NCBI RefSeq assembly: GCF_904849725.1
Contig: NC_058518.1
Span: forward strand, 14,218,147-14,282,146
Origin: Hordeum vulgare subsp. vulgare
Lineage: Eukaryota; Streptophyta; Magnoliopsida; Poales; Poaceae
Length of the DNA stretch: 64,000 nt
Direction of reading: 5' to 3'
Shown here: positions 24,351 to 37,256 of the stretch, piece by piece
Layout of the letters: every line of letters starts with the position of its first letter
Numbering within the stretch: position 1 is the first letter of the stretch
Made by a program: the position numbers and the translations under genes
Notes under the pieces: model-generated
Database searches by the model: none
What the model was told of the DNA's origin: nothing
Seen by the model: only the letters and a program-made list of their open reading frames with translations

Positions 24351-25128
24351 AATTACAAAAAAAAATTCGTTTTCTCACTTAAATCCGGACTGTAGATTTT
24401 ACTGTTCATCCGAGAGCATATGAGCTCGAGCTCAGAATAGCACTTCCCAAAGTAAACGGTATATTCAGTGAAACAAATTATTTTTTCATTTACTCGGGTT
24501 GCATAGGTGTAATTATTGGCAATTATAGGGGCAATTTTCATGACACACAGCAAAAATAAATACTCCCTTTATTATTAGGTGTAAATTTGGATTATTACAT
24601 TTTTAGTCCGACGACATGTTGATAGTTGCAATAAAGGAATAAACTAATATTAATCCATTAAGTCCAGAGAGCTTTACATAAAAAAGTGAGTGGCCACGGG
24701 CATTTAAGGTCTTGATGGATGTACCCGTTCTTAGATTGTGATGCAAACATTCGGTTAGTCTTGATTAGATATATTAGTGAAGAAAGAGACTTACAAGAGA
24801 AAAACTATTGTTTTTTATGGCTCACGATTCAGCATATCTTCTTTTATATATTAATTTTTTTAATGTTTCTGTGAAGGGTCTTGCATCTAGTTTCACCTTG
24901 GCCACCCGAAATCCGAGGACTGGACTTGGTCAGTGGTCTGGTGGCGAGGCCCGGTGTTCGTGTGGTGACCTCTTCGACACAAACAGCAGCATTCGTTCTT
25001 CGACGACGACTTCAAATTCATCAGCCACCCCTTTCACTCGACTATAGTGCCTAGATTCTTCTGCCATTCTTGTGGAAAAGAAAATAAGAATTCTTCTAAC
25101 ATTCTTCTCTCACCTTCGGGCCGTGAAA
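24351..25128 (+). other. Region upstream of the LRR kinase pseudogene
   Basis: Part (24460-24540) matches 44520-44600 in inverted orientation, so it is repeat-derived. The remainder up to 25128 is unique here and would hold the kinase promoter and leader; TTATATATTAA at about 24843 is the only TATA-like candidate. Nothing else recognised. Confidence 0.35.
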
Positions 25129-28100
25129 ATGCCCCAATCCCATGTTTTCCTTCTCCCCATCGCCGCTCTCCTCACCGCGGTCTTCCTCCTTGCACCTGAC
25201 CGCTCCGACGCTGCTCGGCCACTCCGCCATGAACGAACCACGACCACAGAGCTTCATACACTCCTAGATATCAAGAACGAGTGGGGCAGCCCCCTGCAGC
25301 TTGCGTCGTGGAATACGACTAACCATTGCAGCTGGACTGGTATCACCTGCGTGACACGCGGTGGAGGCCTAGTTACAGGGATTTCCTTTAAGAGGTTGAA
25401 TCTGGGCGGCAGCATCCCTCCGTCTATGTGCAACCTCAAGTACCTCACCCATCTTGACATTTCATATAATAATCTCACCGAGAGATTTCCTCGCATCCTG
25501 CTATACGCCTGCTCCAGGCTCCGATTCCTTGATCTCTCCCACAATGCCTTCTATGGAGCACTTCCTGATGACATTAGTAGGCTATCACCATTTATGAAGT
25601 ATCTAAACCTAACTGATAACAACTTCAGTGGTGTTGTGCCGCCGGCGATAGCCGAGCTTTCAGCGCTCCAGGAGCTGCTTCTTGACAGCAATGGCTTCAC
25701 CGGTGAGATTCCAGATTCATTTTCAAACCTAAAGGAGCTACGGGTGTTGGACATGTGGGGGAACCATTTCAATGGTTCAATCCCTGTATGGATCTGGCAA
25801 CACCAAAAGCTCGAGAAATTATACCTGTATGACAATGAATTCACCGGGGAGCTTCCTCTCAATATCACGATGCTCAAGTTGGAGGAACTTGACCTCTCGA
25901 ACAACAAGCTCAATGGAAACATACCAGAAGTTCTTGGGACTCTCAAGACACTAAGCTTCATCAGTCTAGGCAGCAATGAGTTCACCGGCCCCATCCCCAA
26001 AAGCATTGGACTCCTTCCTAACCTCCAAGGACTTAGGATATATAACAATAAGCTCTTGGGTTCCATCCCCAGAAGCATTGGAGTCCTTCCCAACCTCCAA
26101 CTCATCCAGCTATATAAACAATATGCTCTCGGGTGAGCTACCACCAGAGCTTGGGATGCATTCGGCACTTTTTGTGATTGAGGTCTACAACAACAGCTTG
26201 TCTAGCTCACTCCGAGAGCACTTATGTGACAGTGGAGTATTCTACGACTTAGCAGTCATGAACAACAACTTTTCCGGTGAGTTCCCGACGAGCATCCAGA
26301 ATTGCCTCTCATTGAAGAACATCATGATCTCGAATAATAACTTCTCTGGGGAGTTCCCAAAAAATATATGGTTGTTGCCATTGCTGACAAAAGTGGAAAT
26401 ATCATACAACAGCTTGACTGGCACTTTGCCGACCGAGATATCTTCGAATATCTCTAGAATTGAGATGCAAAACAACCGGTTCTCCGGTCCCATCCCATCA
26501 TCTGCGACTGGATTGTTGATCCTGACGGCGCAGAATAACCAGTTCTCGGGAGAGCTACCGGTCGACGTAAACAATCTCCGCACACTTACTGTGTTGTTGT
26601 TGTTGTCTGGGAACAAGATCTCTGGACCAATACCAACATCGATTAAATTATTGCAAAGTCTCATGTCACTTGACCTCAGCAATAATAATATATCAGGCAC
26701 AATACCACCAGTAAGCATAGGGATGATGTCAGCCTTGGGTGTTCTTGATTTGTCCAACAACCAACTAACAGGTGACATTCCGCCTGACTGGGACAGCCAC
26801 TCATTTACATCCCTGAATTTGTCACTGAACCAGCTCAGTGGGGAGGTGCCCCTCAGTCTGCAAGATGCGAAGTACAACCGTAGTTTCCTTGGCAACCAGG
26901 GGCTTTGTGCAACGCGGGACTGGACGATAAATCTCCCAAAATGCCACAAAAGCACCCACATGTCGAAGACTAATATGATAATCTTGTCGGTGCTTGGTGT
27001 CACTCTGTTCATTGTTATCATGAGCATCGTAATATGGCGGTTCTTCCGTAGCTGGAAGAACACACAAGTGGTGACAGAGGTCGTCAGTGATTGGAAAATG
27101 ATATCATTCACATCTTTGGACTTCACCGTGTACGACGTGGTCAATAATATATTTGAGGAGAACATAATCGGCAGAGGTGGCTCTGGGATTGTGTACCGTG
27201 TCCACCTCCCTAGCCTTGATGGTGCCACCCAGGATCGCAGTAGCAAAATCGTGGCTGTAAAGAAGATATGCCTCACGATAAATTTGGACCAGAGGCAGTT
27301 TGACTCGGAGGTGCAGACATTGGGCAGCGTCAGGCATAGGAACATCGTCAAGCTGTTGTGCAGTATCTCCGGCTGAGATGCCAACCTGCTCGTTTACGAG
27401 TACATGGAGAAGGGCAGCCTCCATCACTGGCTGCACCGCCGGGACAATGTGGGTCCAGAACTATTGAACTGGCCGAGGAGGCTGGCCATTGCTATTGATG
27501 TGGCCAAGGGGCTGAACTACATGCACCATGAGCGTGGAGAGGCTCCTATCATCCACGGGGATATCAAGCCAGAAAACATCTTGCTTGACCCAGAGTTCAA
27601 TGCAAAGATCTACGACTTTGGGCTCGCTCGGATGCTTGTTGTACCAGGCGATTCCTATGAGCCACACCTCCAAGGGACATTCGGGTACATGCCCCCTGGT
27701 GAGAATCTCAAATCCAGCAAGTCGTATCAATATTTTATAATTTACTATTGAACACTAATTCAGGTGAATTTTGCAGAATCGTCATATGGAAGGGCGAACG
27801 AGAAGGTTGACGTTTACAGTTTTGGCGTCGTTCTATTACAGCTGACCACCGGCAAGGCTGCCATTCACGAAAGTCAAAGCTCGGACATTGCCGTTCAAGA
27901 TTATCAAAGCCTGGCCGGATGGGCATCTAGGCTATCCAATCTATCCGACGACATCATCGACAACAATATCCGTGATCCAGCTCACTCTTCTGATATCTTA
28001 GCGGTGTTCAAACTCGGCGTGTCATGCACGAGTGAATACCCGCGTAACCGGCCGACCATGAAGGACGTCTAAACCGAGCTCATTCAGTGGGACAAGAGGC

Positions 28101-28240
28101 AGATAGAGGCTGAGGCAGAGCTACATAGGTCATGCAACGATGACAGTGCGGCGCTTCTAGCCAGCATGCCCAGGAGCATGTCTGATGTCCGTCAGCGCAG
28201 CGGCTGCCGTGAGGTCCTTACGCGCTCAAGAACATCCTAG
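25129..28240 (+). pseudogene. LRR receptor-like kinase pseudogene (LRR-XI/HSL-like)
   Basis: Plasma-membrane LRR receptor kinase family; the active form would bind a ligand outside and phosphorylate Ser/Thr inside. I chose ATG 25129 because a hydrophobic signal peptide follows (FLLPIAALLTAVFLL). An LRRNT with the pair NHCSWTGITC comes next, then about 18-20 LRRs, a membrane segment near residues 610-632 (MIILSVLGVTLFIVIMSIVI), and a kinase with GRGGSG loop, VAVKK, HGDIKPEN catalytic loop, DFG, and PPE instead of APE. A 78-bp phase-1 intron (27699-27776) splits PPE. Lesions: one extra A in 26116-26118 shifts the frame (near residue 330), TGA at 27374-27376 before DANLLVYEY, and TAA at 28070-28072 near the end. 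The reading frame finally closes at TAG 28238. The HRD arginine is glycine, so it is also non-RD. Subfamily placement is from general resemblance. Confidence 0.9.
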
Positions 28241-31200
28241 GGATGAGTTGTTGCGTTGGGGACCATAGTTGATGATATGGCTCCTGTTGTCGATGGGTTT
28301 TCAGCTGAGGGTATCTCATCTATGTGAAGCTATTGAAGACGTTAACATACATGATATCCAGGAGGGCGCCCCCTACAATTCTGCTACGTAGAGATATATT
28401 AGTTGTGAGCTTGGCTTGTGCCTATCTTGTAAGCAGTTTAAACCACTTGCTTGATTCTCAAGCTTTGTAACAATTTGTATGCAAACCATGGGATAAGCCC
28501 CATCATATAACACGCACCCATCTGCCTCAACAGGCATCGATGTGCAGAGAAGTCCACACACCGAGCCAACCATGGTGACATCCCAGAACCGCGCCTCGAC
28601 GACCATTGGACACTGGTAAAATTGTGGTCATCCCACCGGTAGGGCCACGATGAGGATAAGAGAGGATGAACCACTACAAAGTAGAACAACCCTGCTGGCG
28701 TCGCCGCTACGTGATCACTTCCCAGGGACGCCCTCTGGTGAAGGCGAGGGGAGGAGGAGAGTGAAGTAGCAGCTGGGTAGGGGTGCTGCGGGTTCTGCCA
28801 GAGGGCTGCTCGTAGAATCAGTTCACAAGCGATATCAAAACAAGGCAACACATATGTTCTAAGAGGTGCTTCCATGTTTCAAGTATTTTACATCCACCGA
28901 CATGTCACACGGATGAGGTATATCTATTTACTATGTCAATCTGGCTTTAGCTGAGAAAATGCTTTCAACTTTAATTTGTACCCCTTTTTTCACCTGGTAA
29001 ATCTTGTCCCATTTTAACTTAAAAATGATTTCAGCTTCTTCTTAATAAAGGGCAGCGCTCCTGCCTGTTCCATAAAAAAAAAGACTATGAAGGCTAAGGA
29101 GGAGACCAAAGAGCGACGACCTCTAATTGAAGGGAGCAATGATGACCGATATTAACAACATGGCACTTTATTTAATTGGTTCGCCTGGTCACTCTCTCGC
29201 TTCTCCTCCAGTCGTACCTCCCGATGGCATGCGCGCTGACATGAATGGCGATGTTTCATCTCGATGGAGCCCACGATTTGGAATTATTGTGGATGGGTGT
29301 TGTCGGTGCAAGGGTTCGGCAGACAACTTGAACATACGCAGCTGCAAATAAAGCAGACCAAGACGTACCATACGTTCGAGATTTGTTGCGCAACCCATGT
29401 TTGTTGTGGTATATGGTGTATTGCCTATGGATGGACATGGACTGGGCAGCAAGCTTTCCCACTGCCGCAGTTGATAAAAGCACAGCCACGAACACGCCGC
29501 TGATTTAAAAATCTTTCACGATGCAGCTAGCTTCACCAAAGCTGTCACTAAAAGCATGGTTAATAATACAACCACTTAATCAGCAATAAAGAGTTGTCAT
29601 GTTATATAAAGCCAATCTAATAATTTCTTTTTTTTTAAATATAAGTCTTTTTATAGGTTTCACTAGTAGACTACATTCAGGTGTATATAGACATATTTTA
29701 GAATATAGATTCACTCATTTTGTGCAGCTAGCTTCACCAAAGCTGTCATTAAAAGCATGGTTAATAATACAACCACTTAATCAACAATAAAGAGTTGTCA
29801 TGTTATATAAAACCAATCTCTCCGTTTCTAAATCTTTTTAGAGGTTTCACTAGTAGACTACATTCGGATGTATATAGACATATTTTAGAATATAGATTCA
29901 CTCATTTTGCTTCGCATGTAGTCTTTTAGTGAAATTTAAAAAAAAAATTATATTTAAGAACGGAGGGAGTAGTCGACATACAACATGCAGACTATCCACG
30001 TCACTGATTGTCACGTCATCTTCAGTTTCCAATACCACCCAATCAGGCCCATTTCCCTGCGTTCACATCGGTGGAAAAAACAGCTGCAGTCGCCCAGCCT
30101 TTGCTTTCAGACGCAACCACAGCCGCTCCTCACCCACCTCCCTCCCGCAGCGCCCATCTTAGCCGCAGCCACTCGCCCGCTCCTCATGGCCGCTGCCTCC
30201 CCCCTCCCCCTCCTACAGCGCCCATCTCCAGCCACCGGCCCGCGCCTCCGCTGCTCACTGTCGGACCGCCTCTTCCGATGGACCGTCGCATCCACCACCT
30301 CCCCCACCACCGGAGCGCCTCCTCCTCCGCCGCATCCACCACCGGACTGCCTCCACCGCCTCCTGCTCAGCCGGACCGACGCCTCCACCACCTCCTCCAC
30401 CGCCTGCACCGCTTCCTCCTCCCCCTCACCTTCCCAGTACGTGTGGACGACATCAGGAAGGAGCAGCTCGCCGGTCTACCACCTCCCCCTCCCCCTGCTT
30501 CCTCGCTGCCATCACCATATTTTCGGAACACGTACCATCATATCCAAACGAAAAAGATGTACTCCTTCTCATCTTTTTTATTTCACGTATTAGATTTATA
30601 TCAAGTCAAACTTTATATGATTTGAGCTAATTTATATTTAAAAATATCGACACCTACAGTACCAATATCTGTACCATGAAACTACATTTCATAATGAATC
30701 TAACAATGTTAATTTGGCATTTTAAATGTTGATACTTCTTTTATAAATTTGATTAAGGTAGAGATACTTTGATTTTAATTTTTTTATGTGCATACTAAAA
30801 TGCACCGGGGTACTAGCAGAATACAGTAGCGTGCTACAACATACAAATAAAGAGGAAAATGACAGGACCACTTGCAATATCTAGTACAGCCACCCGCAAA
30901 ATAAAAAATACTAAATAGTTCAATAATTTTACTGGTCATTCTGACAAGTCATTTTCTAAACGTACCATTACTGACTCGTGATTGAAAACAGGGTATTTAT
31001 CATGTGTTCAAAAAATGAAAAAAAACGCTTTCATCAAAGGAGCATATTCTATTCTATCTTCTAATTAGAGGCACTATGAGGCACCCTGTTAATTGTCACA
31101 CTTAAATAATTATTAACCATTGGATAAAAACATGATTAGATGAACAGTTGAGATGAGTCATTTCACCTCGTAAAAGCAAAAGAAAAAAAGATGACTCCTT

Positions 31201-34200
31201 TCACCGTAATCATCCTCACCAAGAGTCCGGAGCAATATCATTATCAAACTGTTTTCTGCCTCTCTCTTCTTTCGGTCCATGTCTTGATGTCGCCCTACTT
31301 CCGGTATCTATCAGATTAGCTATAGGATCGAGCCGCCACAACCACCACATTGTCCTATGTCAATTTTCTCTCCAGGGTCCGATGTCTCCATCTCCTTTCT
31401 CTTCATGTTGTGATGTTGGCGTCCTCTCAATTTCTATCAGACTGGCTCTAGGTCCTCCCGTGCCTCTTTTCTCTCCACGATCTAATAGGACTAGACATTT
31501 GATCAGGGAGCTAGACCTATAAGAGCAACTTTAGCACATCCCGTATATTGCGGACGTGTATCACATAATTACAGTTTGCAAAAATCTTTTTTTACAGGCT
31601 GATGAGGACCGCAGTAGAACATAACCCGCATCGTGGAACTATAAATGTTTCGTTTTACAGTTCCTCGATGCGGGTTCTGTTCTACCGCGGCCCTCGTCAG
31701 CCCACAAACTATAAAAAAATCAAACTTACAATTCTTCATCAATTCTGCTGATTTGCGTCAAATTTGAACAATCAAAAACAGTCTGTATACAAATTAAACC
31801 ATAATTTTCGATCAAGACTCTAAAGAACGTCATGCAAAAGCAACCATCATCTTCACCACCGTCTTACTATTACTCCATCTCACAATACTCCCTTCACGTA
31901 TAAGATTTTTATCAAGTTAAACTTTATAAAGTTTGACCAAATTTATATTAAAAATTATTAACATATATAATACAAAATATGTATAGTATGGAGTGCAGCG
32001 CTTTGGTGTCCAGGTTTACCTCCACCCGGTCAGAAATCACACACAAAAAATCCTAGGAAAACTCAAACAATTACATATTTTATTTGCATGGTAGAAAATT
32101 TATTACGTGATGTCTGTTATGACGTCTAGATCATTTGAACATCTGAATACACTACCAGAAACCTGTTAATACACGACGGATTTTGCTTGACGTTTTCCTA
32201 CAGCACCCACGAGCCCGCGCACCCCTACAGCACCCACGAGCCCGCTAAAGCCCGTGTAACTATTCCCGCATAAAAAGCTAACCCTGGAACCATTCTCCTC
32301 ATCCACTACTCTCGATTCCCCACCATCTCCTAGCCGCCGCCACCCAGCAGCACCTCGTCTCCTACCTCCTCCCAAATATCGCCGCCGGCCTTCCCCCTCC
32401 CGTCTTCTCAAGTCCTGCTGGATCCACCGCTCCTAGTATCTGGCGCTCTCGTGCGAACCCAACCCCGTGGGCTAGGGTTTCGGCTGCGGCTTCGCATCCA
32501 CCGTCGGCGCATCTCCAGGTGCTCCTCCCCATCGCACACCGCGGCCACTTTGCGTCCACTCCGCCTCGTGGATAGTGGCCCCTAGCTCAGTGCGCTCGTG
32601 CTCGTTGGGCTGGACTGCGGCGACCATCGTGCCTGAGGCAGAGCAGTGTGGTCACTAAGGTCAAGGTCCAAGCAGATGCGCTGCATGTGGGTAAGCTAAA
32701 TCTGAAATTAGATCATGTTGCAGGGTGAGTTTCATTCCCTTCCGCTCTATACTTGTTATTCTCGATTTCCTATGCCATGTCTGCTGCACTGTCTGCTGAA
32801 AGTCGAATGTGATAGCAAAAGACATGTCAGACAATATTCAGTAAATAGCCTGAAGGACTGTTAGTTACGGTTGGGCCGGGGGGGGGGGGATTTTGTATAA
32901 GAAAAAAGAAAGATATGGTGAGATGTGCACAACGACGAAAAGGAGTCGTGACTAGAGGTAGCAGCATCGTCGACACGCGGGAGGGCTCAACCTCCACCGT
33001 CAACGACGGCAGCCGATCGGACACAATAGCAGGAGCATACCAGGTCTGTGGGCCCACAGGCTGGCCGACCCCTCATACGCTCGTAAAGCTCCCGCCATCG
33101 CGCTACAGCAGGCACGCCATCTATGTCGCCGCGCCCCATCTGAGCTCCTCCTCCTCCTCACCACATATAAGACCACAAAGTCATGCCGGGGCCGGTCCTC
33201 TAGGACCCAAGATGGGGCCCGTAGGGCCCAGATCAGGGCCGTGGGTGCGCCACCGGCCACTCCGCGCCAGCACACCGTCGCGTTGCCAAGAGGCTGCGCC
33301 AACACCCCACGTGCCGCTGGCCACAACCGCGGGTCCGCCGGGCCGTTGCCATACCGAGGAGCACCGCCGCCGCCTCCTACCCCGGGAAGGGGAGACGCAC
33401 GCGCGGGGACTGAAGTTCTCGCCGCCGTTGACCCCACCTTACTCAGGGCCGGGGGCGGTGGGGGGGAGGGAGGAAGGAGGGGCCGACGAAGGGAGAGGGA
33501 GCATGCCGCCTCCCGGGGAGGCGACGTTAGGGTACCGGGCGGAGGATCAGATGCGGGTAATGAGACAAGGCAAGAACTTGGAAGACAAGAAAGCATCAGT
33601 GAGACCACCATCTATCACCTCTCTAGGGCTGAACGTAATGGGAGTATCATATGTGGTATCATGCATGCCAACTAGACATATTTGATGAGGTGGCATATAA
33701 GTAAATGAAGAAAGAAAAAGTTGAGTATCATAACATGATAACGTATCATATTAGATGTTGTGCTAGTATGTATTATGCATGACAAGAAATGAATTTTCGT
33801 ATGATACTATGCATTAAGGATATAACATCATACACATGATATTAGTACTCCATTACAACCAGCCTAACACCTGGTGATTTTGCACGAAATGTTTTGTTGA
33901 GTCCCACTATAGGCTAGTGGACAGGGAAAGGGCATGCAGTGTGGACAATGATAGGGCATGCAGCCATACGCGAACCGAATCATATGGATCAAGGGACATG
34001 GTGATTTAGCACGAAGAAAAAATGATCGAGTCTCACGACGACAAGATATTTGACAGCGACGAGACATGGTGATTTAGCACGAAGAAAAAATGATCGAGTC
34101 TCAGGACGACAAGATATTGGACAGCGACGAGACAGGGTGATTTAGCACGAAGAAAAACTGATCGAGTCTCACGACGACAAGATATTGGACAACGACGAGA

Positions 34201-35164
34201 CAGGGTGATTTAGCACGAAGAAAAAATGATCGAGTCTCACGACGACAAGATATTGGACAGAGACAAGACATGGTGATTTAGCACGAAGAAAAAATGATCG
34301 AGTCTCACGACGACAAGATATTGGACAACGACGAGACAGGGTGATTTAGCACGAAGAAAAAATGATCGAGTCTCACGACGACAAGATATTGGACAACGAC
34401 GAGGCAGCGGTACTGTGGAGAGTGATAGGGCATTCAACCATAGATGAACTGAATCACATGAATGAGGCAGATTTCGTACGAAGAAAACTATCGAGTCTTA
34501 CGCGGGGCATGCAGCCTTACGCGGAACTAATAACATGAATGAAGTGACCTGGTGATTTCGCACTAAGAAAATCTAGTTGTAGTAAAATGTGAAGATTTGA
34601 GTGCGAAATCTCCGGTTATAGTGGACAGCGACAAATCGTTCATGTGAGATATGTGCAACCATGAACCAAACGCTGATCGTTCATCTGAGGAGGCGCGTCC
34701 GCTGGTGGGAATCGCCGCTGTTGATGGTATGCGGGCTGGTGGGAACCGCCTCTGCTGATGGGACGTGGGCTGGTGGGAACCGCCAAACGCTGACAACCCT
34801 GCGCGGGAGGGCCTCGATCTGACGAGGAGCCGCGATCTGGCTTTCACGTCGGCTGGTGGGAACCGCGTCCGCTGGAGAGGAAGTCGCGTCCGCGGGCTGG
34901 TGGGCCTCGATCTGACGAGGCAGGGAACCGATCGGGAGCCGCCTTGACGCGGGATGAGACGAGCAGGACGAGGACCGGTGCTGATCGGGAACCTACGACG
35001 AGGTGGGAAAGATTAGATCGGGAAGAGCACGAGTTGCACGTGCAAAAACAACCTAGGCTCTAATACCATGTTAGGAATAAGCAACTTGTATTACCATGAG
35101 GCCATAGGCCGGTATATATACATGTACAGGTGATGGACTATATGCAGGAAAACCCCTTATATAT
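26791..35164 (+). repeat. Tandem duplication, matching end of downstream unit
   Basis: Second copy of 1-8374. Here the flanks are informative: on the left the LRR kinase pseudogene continues upstream to 25129, and on the right the interrupted LTR is complete to 35210. This unit therefore shows the uninterrupted right-hand sequence, and 8374/8375 is the novel junction. Confidence 0.9.
28241..35056 (+). repeat. Downstream part of duplicated unit (copy of 1451-8266)
   Basis: Carries the same items at +26,790: LINE-like tail 28950-29085, tandem duplication 29523-29925, Stowaway 29819-29971, low-complexity frames 29985-30625, repeat X 30508-32035 with hairpin 31597-31702, leader-like stretch 32036-32914, repeat R 32915-35056 with MITE 33626-33864 and 68-bp array 33980-34410. 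No difference seen. Confidence 0.85.
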
Positions 35165-35210
35165 TGGGATAAATGCAAAAGGGTACATGACTTATATTAT
35201 AAGTCTAACA
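35057..35210 (-). mobile_element. Short complete LTR (142 bp) with primer-binding site
   Basis: Minus-strand element: the LTR runs 35210 to 35069 with perfect ends TGTTAG...CTAACA, followed by TGGTATTAGAGC (35057-35068), one base off the common tRNA-Met site. A TATATATA lies at 35113-35120. The LTR length is in the range of TRIM-type elements. Internal sequence would run left into repeat R; no second LTR was found. Its outer end is exactly adjacent to the palindrome arm (35211). Confidence 0.75.
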
Positions 35211-36494
35211 AGCAGCAGGGGAGAGAGAAGGGGGCGTGCGGGGGGCTCTTTTGATGGGGAAGACGATTTACTCGCAAGGTGGAGAGGGGCCGGTGTGGCG
35301 GCGGCGCCAGTCTCCGATGGTCGGCCTCGGAGGCACGATTGTACGCTCGATCCTGGCACGAAGTTAGCCAGGCTAGACTCCTAGATAGATCAATCATGTC
35401 CAGATACACTTGTACGTGAGCAGCCAATTGCTTTTCTACCATCACGCATATGCGCAAGCCGCCGGCTGCATACAAGGAGTCACAAGACCGATCGAATCTC
35501 ATCGAAACATGTGGTACTGATCATGTTGCCACAAGCGATACATATCCTAGTAATGCCAAGCCGCCGACATGGGAAGCGGCACGCTCTACACTCACACATG
35601 GACGGACCGCCGCTGCTGCTACACTGCCCTTCGACGTCCACCAAGCTGCCATTGCATGCGACGTGGCCATGGAAGAAACGTTGGTGGGCAGCGTGACCCG
35701 CGACGGGAGCTGCAGCCGCAACGGCCTTGCAGATTAAGATAATGTAGTGGTGTCTTGGTGGCCTGCTGGTTGCTCAGGATGCTAGTTGGAGCTCCCACTT
35801 GAAGGGCATGGGCTTGGAATCCTGGACGACGACATCTACCCCATTAGAGGCAACAAATGGTGAATCGACTCTTGGATGGGTGCCGTCGGTGACAGGCGAC
35901 GGTAACGACCAGGGCGGTCACAGACTCACAACGATGAATCCTATGAATTTAAAAATGAAAAATGACAAACTACCTAGCTATTCAAGGGCTAAGGCTGGTT
36001 GTAATGGGTGGTATCATGTACTAGTATCATATATATGATACTAGTCTATGATACTACCTTTGTAATGCATGGTATTATAAAGGTAGTATCATAAACAACA
36101 TCATTTATTGTAATATGGGATCTATAGTAACATTTCAGCATTGTAGCTCATTTGTGGCATTGTCCGAATGCAAATTAGGCTTCCTGATACACGCATGCAT
36201 AAATTAGGCTTCAGGTGCAAGCGTATACAATGGTCTCCTGTAACAACTATTCGAATTTTACTTCAGAACACATCGTCAACAAGTTGATTCTCAATGAATA
36301 AATGAATGTAGTATTCAAATTTTGCACCCAGCATTTAAGAACTGCATCTAAGACAGAGCATAGTAATCTAACCACGTTACTGTCACAATATAACTGAATC
36401 TGCTGTTACTCACGACACTTGAGAATTGAAGAACAAAGCACACAGAACAAATAAATCATATCAATAAATAGGCGAGGTGTTGGGGACGGAAAAA

Positions 36495-37256
36495 CTACCC
36501 ATAGCTCCAGTATAGTAGTACGGACGTGACCCCATCGCCAATGGAGGTGCTGCCGACATCTCCTTGTTGCTGTTCTTGCGAGCCGCTATGGAGGAGTTCC
36601 TCCGGAAGACGAGCAGAACGGAGGCGGGTCGCGGAGGAAATCGCGCCGCTGGTCGGCACTGACGGTAGGGCTAGATTGGGGGCGAGCCGCCGTCGGTGGA
36701 GGGGTTGGATTGGGGGCGAGCCGCCGTCGGTGGAGGGGTTGGATTGGGGGCGAGCCGCCGTCGGTGGAGGGGTTGGATTGGGGGCGAGCCGCCGTCGGTG
36801 GAGGGGTTGGATTGGGGGCGAGCCGCCGCCGGTGGAGGGGTTGGATTGGGGGCGAGCCGCCGCCGGTGGAGGGGGTTGGAGGTGAGCTGCCGTCGGTGGA
36901 GGGGGTTGGATTGGGGGCGAGCCGCCGTCGGTGGAGGGGCTGGATTGGGGGCGAGCCGCCGCCGGTGGAGGGGGTTGGAGGTGAGCCGCCGCCGGTGAAC
37001 GGGTGGTTTGGAGGCGAGCTGCCGCCGGTGGAGGGGGTGGGTCGGATGCGAGCCGACGTCGGTGAAGGGGTGGGCTGGAGGCGAGCCGCTGCCGTTGAAG
37101 GGCTGGGTTGGAGGAGGCAAAGATGAAAACGATTCCTTGCTCTTTTTTGTTACAGATACGGCTCGGTACAGAGAAGCCCCGCAGGCACACGGGATCGATG
37201 CAATTACTCCTTTCCTTGATGAAAATGCTATGATACTGATCTTTCTCTTTCCTCAT
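36495..37256 (-). CDS. Open frame across minisatellite, Pro/Arg-rich, doubtful gene
   Basis: 253 codons on the minus strand, starting outside the array (MRKEKDQYHSIFIKERSN) and ending outside it (TSVLLYWSYG). The middle is a 34-residue super-repeat made of three DNA units (STDGGSPPIQPLHRRRLAPN type). It may be translated in the autonomous parent element, but repetitive composition alone can keep it open. No domain recognised; no promoter evident. Confidence 0.3.
   Translation of the reverse strand: MRKEKDQYHSIFIKERSNCIDPVCLRGFSVPSRICNKKEQGIVFIFASSNPALQRQRLASSPPLHRRRLASDPPPPPAAARLQTTRSPAAAHLQPPPPAAARPQSSPSTDGGSPPIQPPPPTAAHLQPPPPAAARPQSNPSTGGGSPPIQPLHRRRLAPNPTPPPTAARPQSNPSTDGGSPPIQPLHRRRLAPNLALPSVPTSGAISSATRLRSARLPEELLHSGSQEQQQGDVGSTSIGDGVTSVLLYWSYG
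36662..37115 (+). repeat. 34-bp GC-rich minisatellite, ~13 units
   Basis: Unit core GGGGGCGAGCCGCCG(T/C)CGGTGG followed by AGGGGTTGGATT. GATTGGG recurs at 36674, 36708, 36742 and onward every 34 bp, with more degenerate units towards 37110. Since 34 is one more than a multiple of three, successive units are read in different frames, and several frames on both strands stay open across the array. Confidence 0.9.

Noticed and set aside
25072..25128. Upstream start of the kinase at 25072
   Set aside because: That codon is GTG, not ATG, and the extra 19 residues precede an otherwise normal signal peptide beginning at ATG 25129.
25976..27376. A separate gene starting at 25976
   Set aside because: The first ~45 codons are the kinase LRR region read in the wrong frame; the true frame joins after the inserted A at 26116-26118. 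It is one pseudogene.
26242..27384. 380-codon minus-strand frame opposite the kinase
   Set aside because: Shadow of the LRR coding strand; mirrors its codon bias and has no domain of its own.
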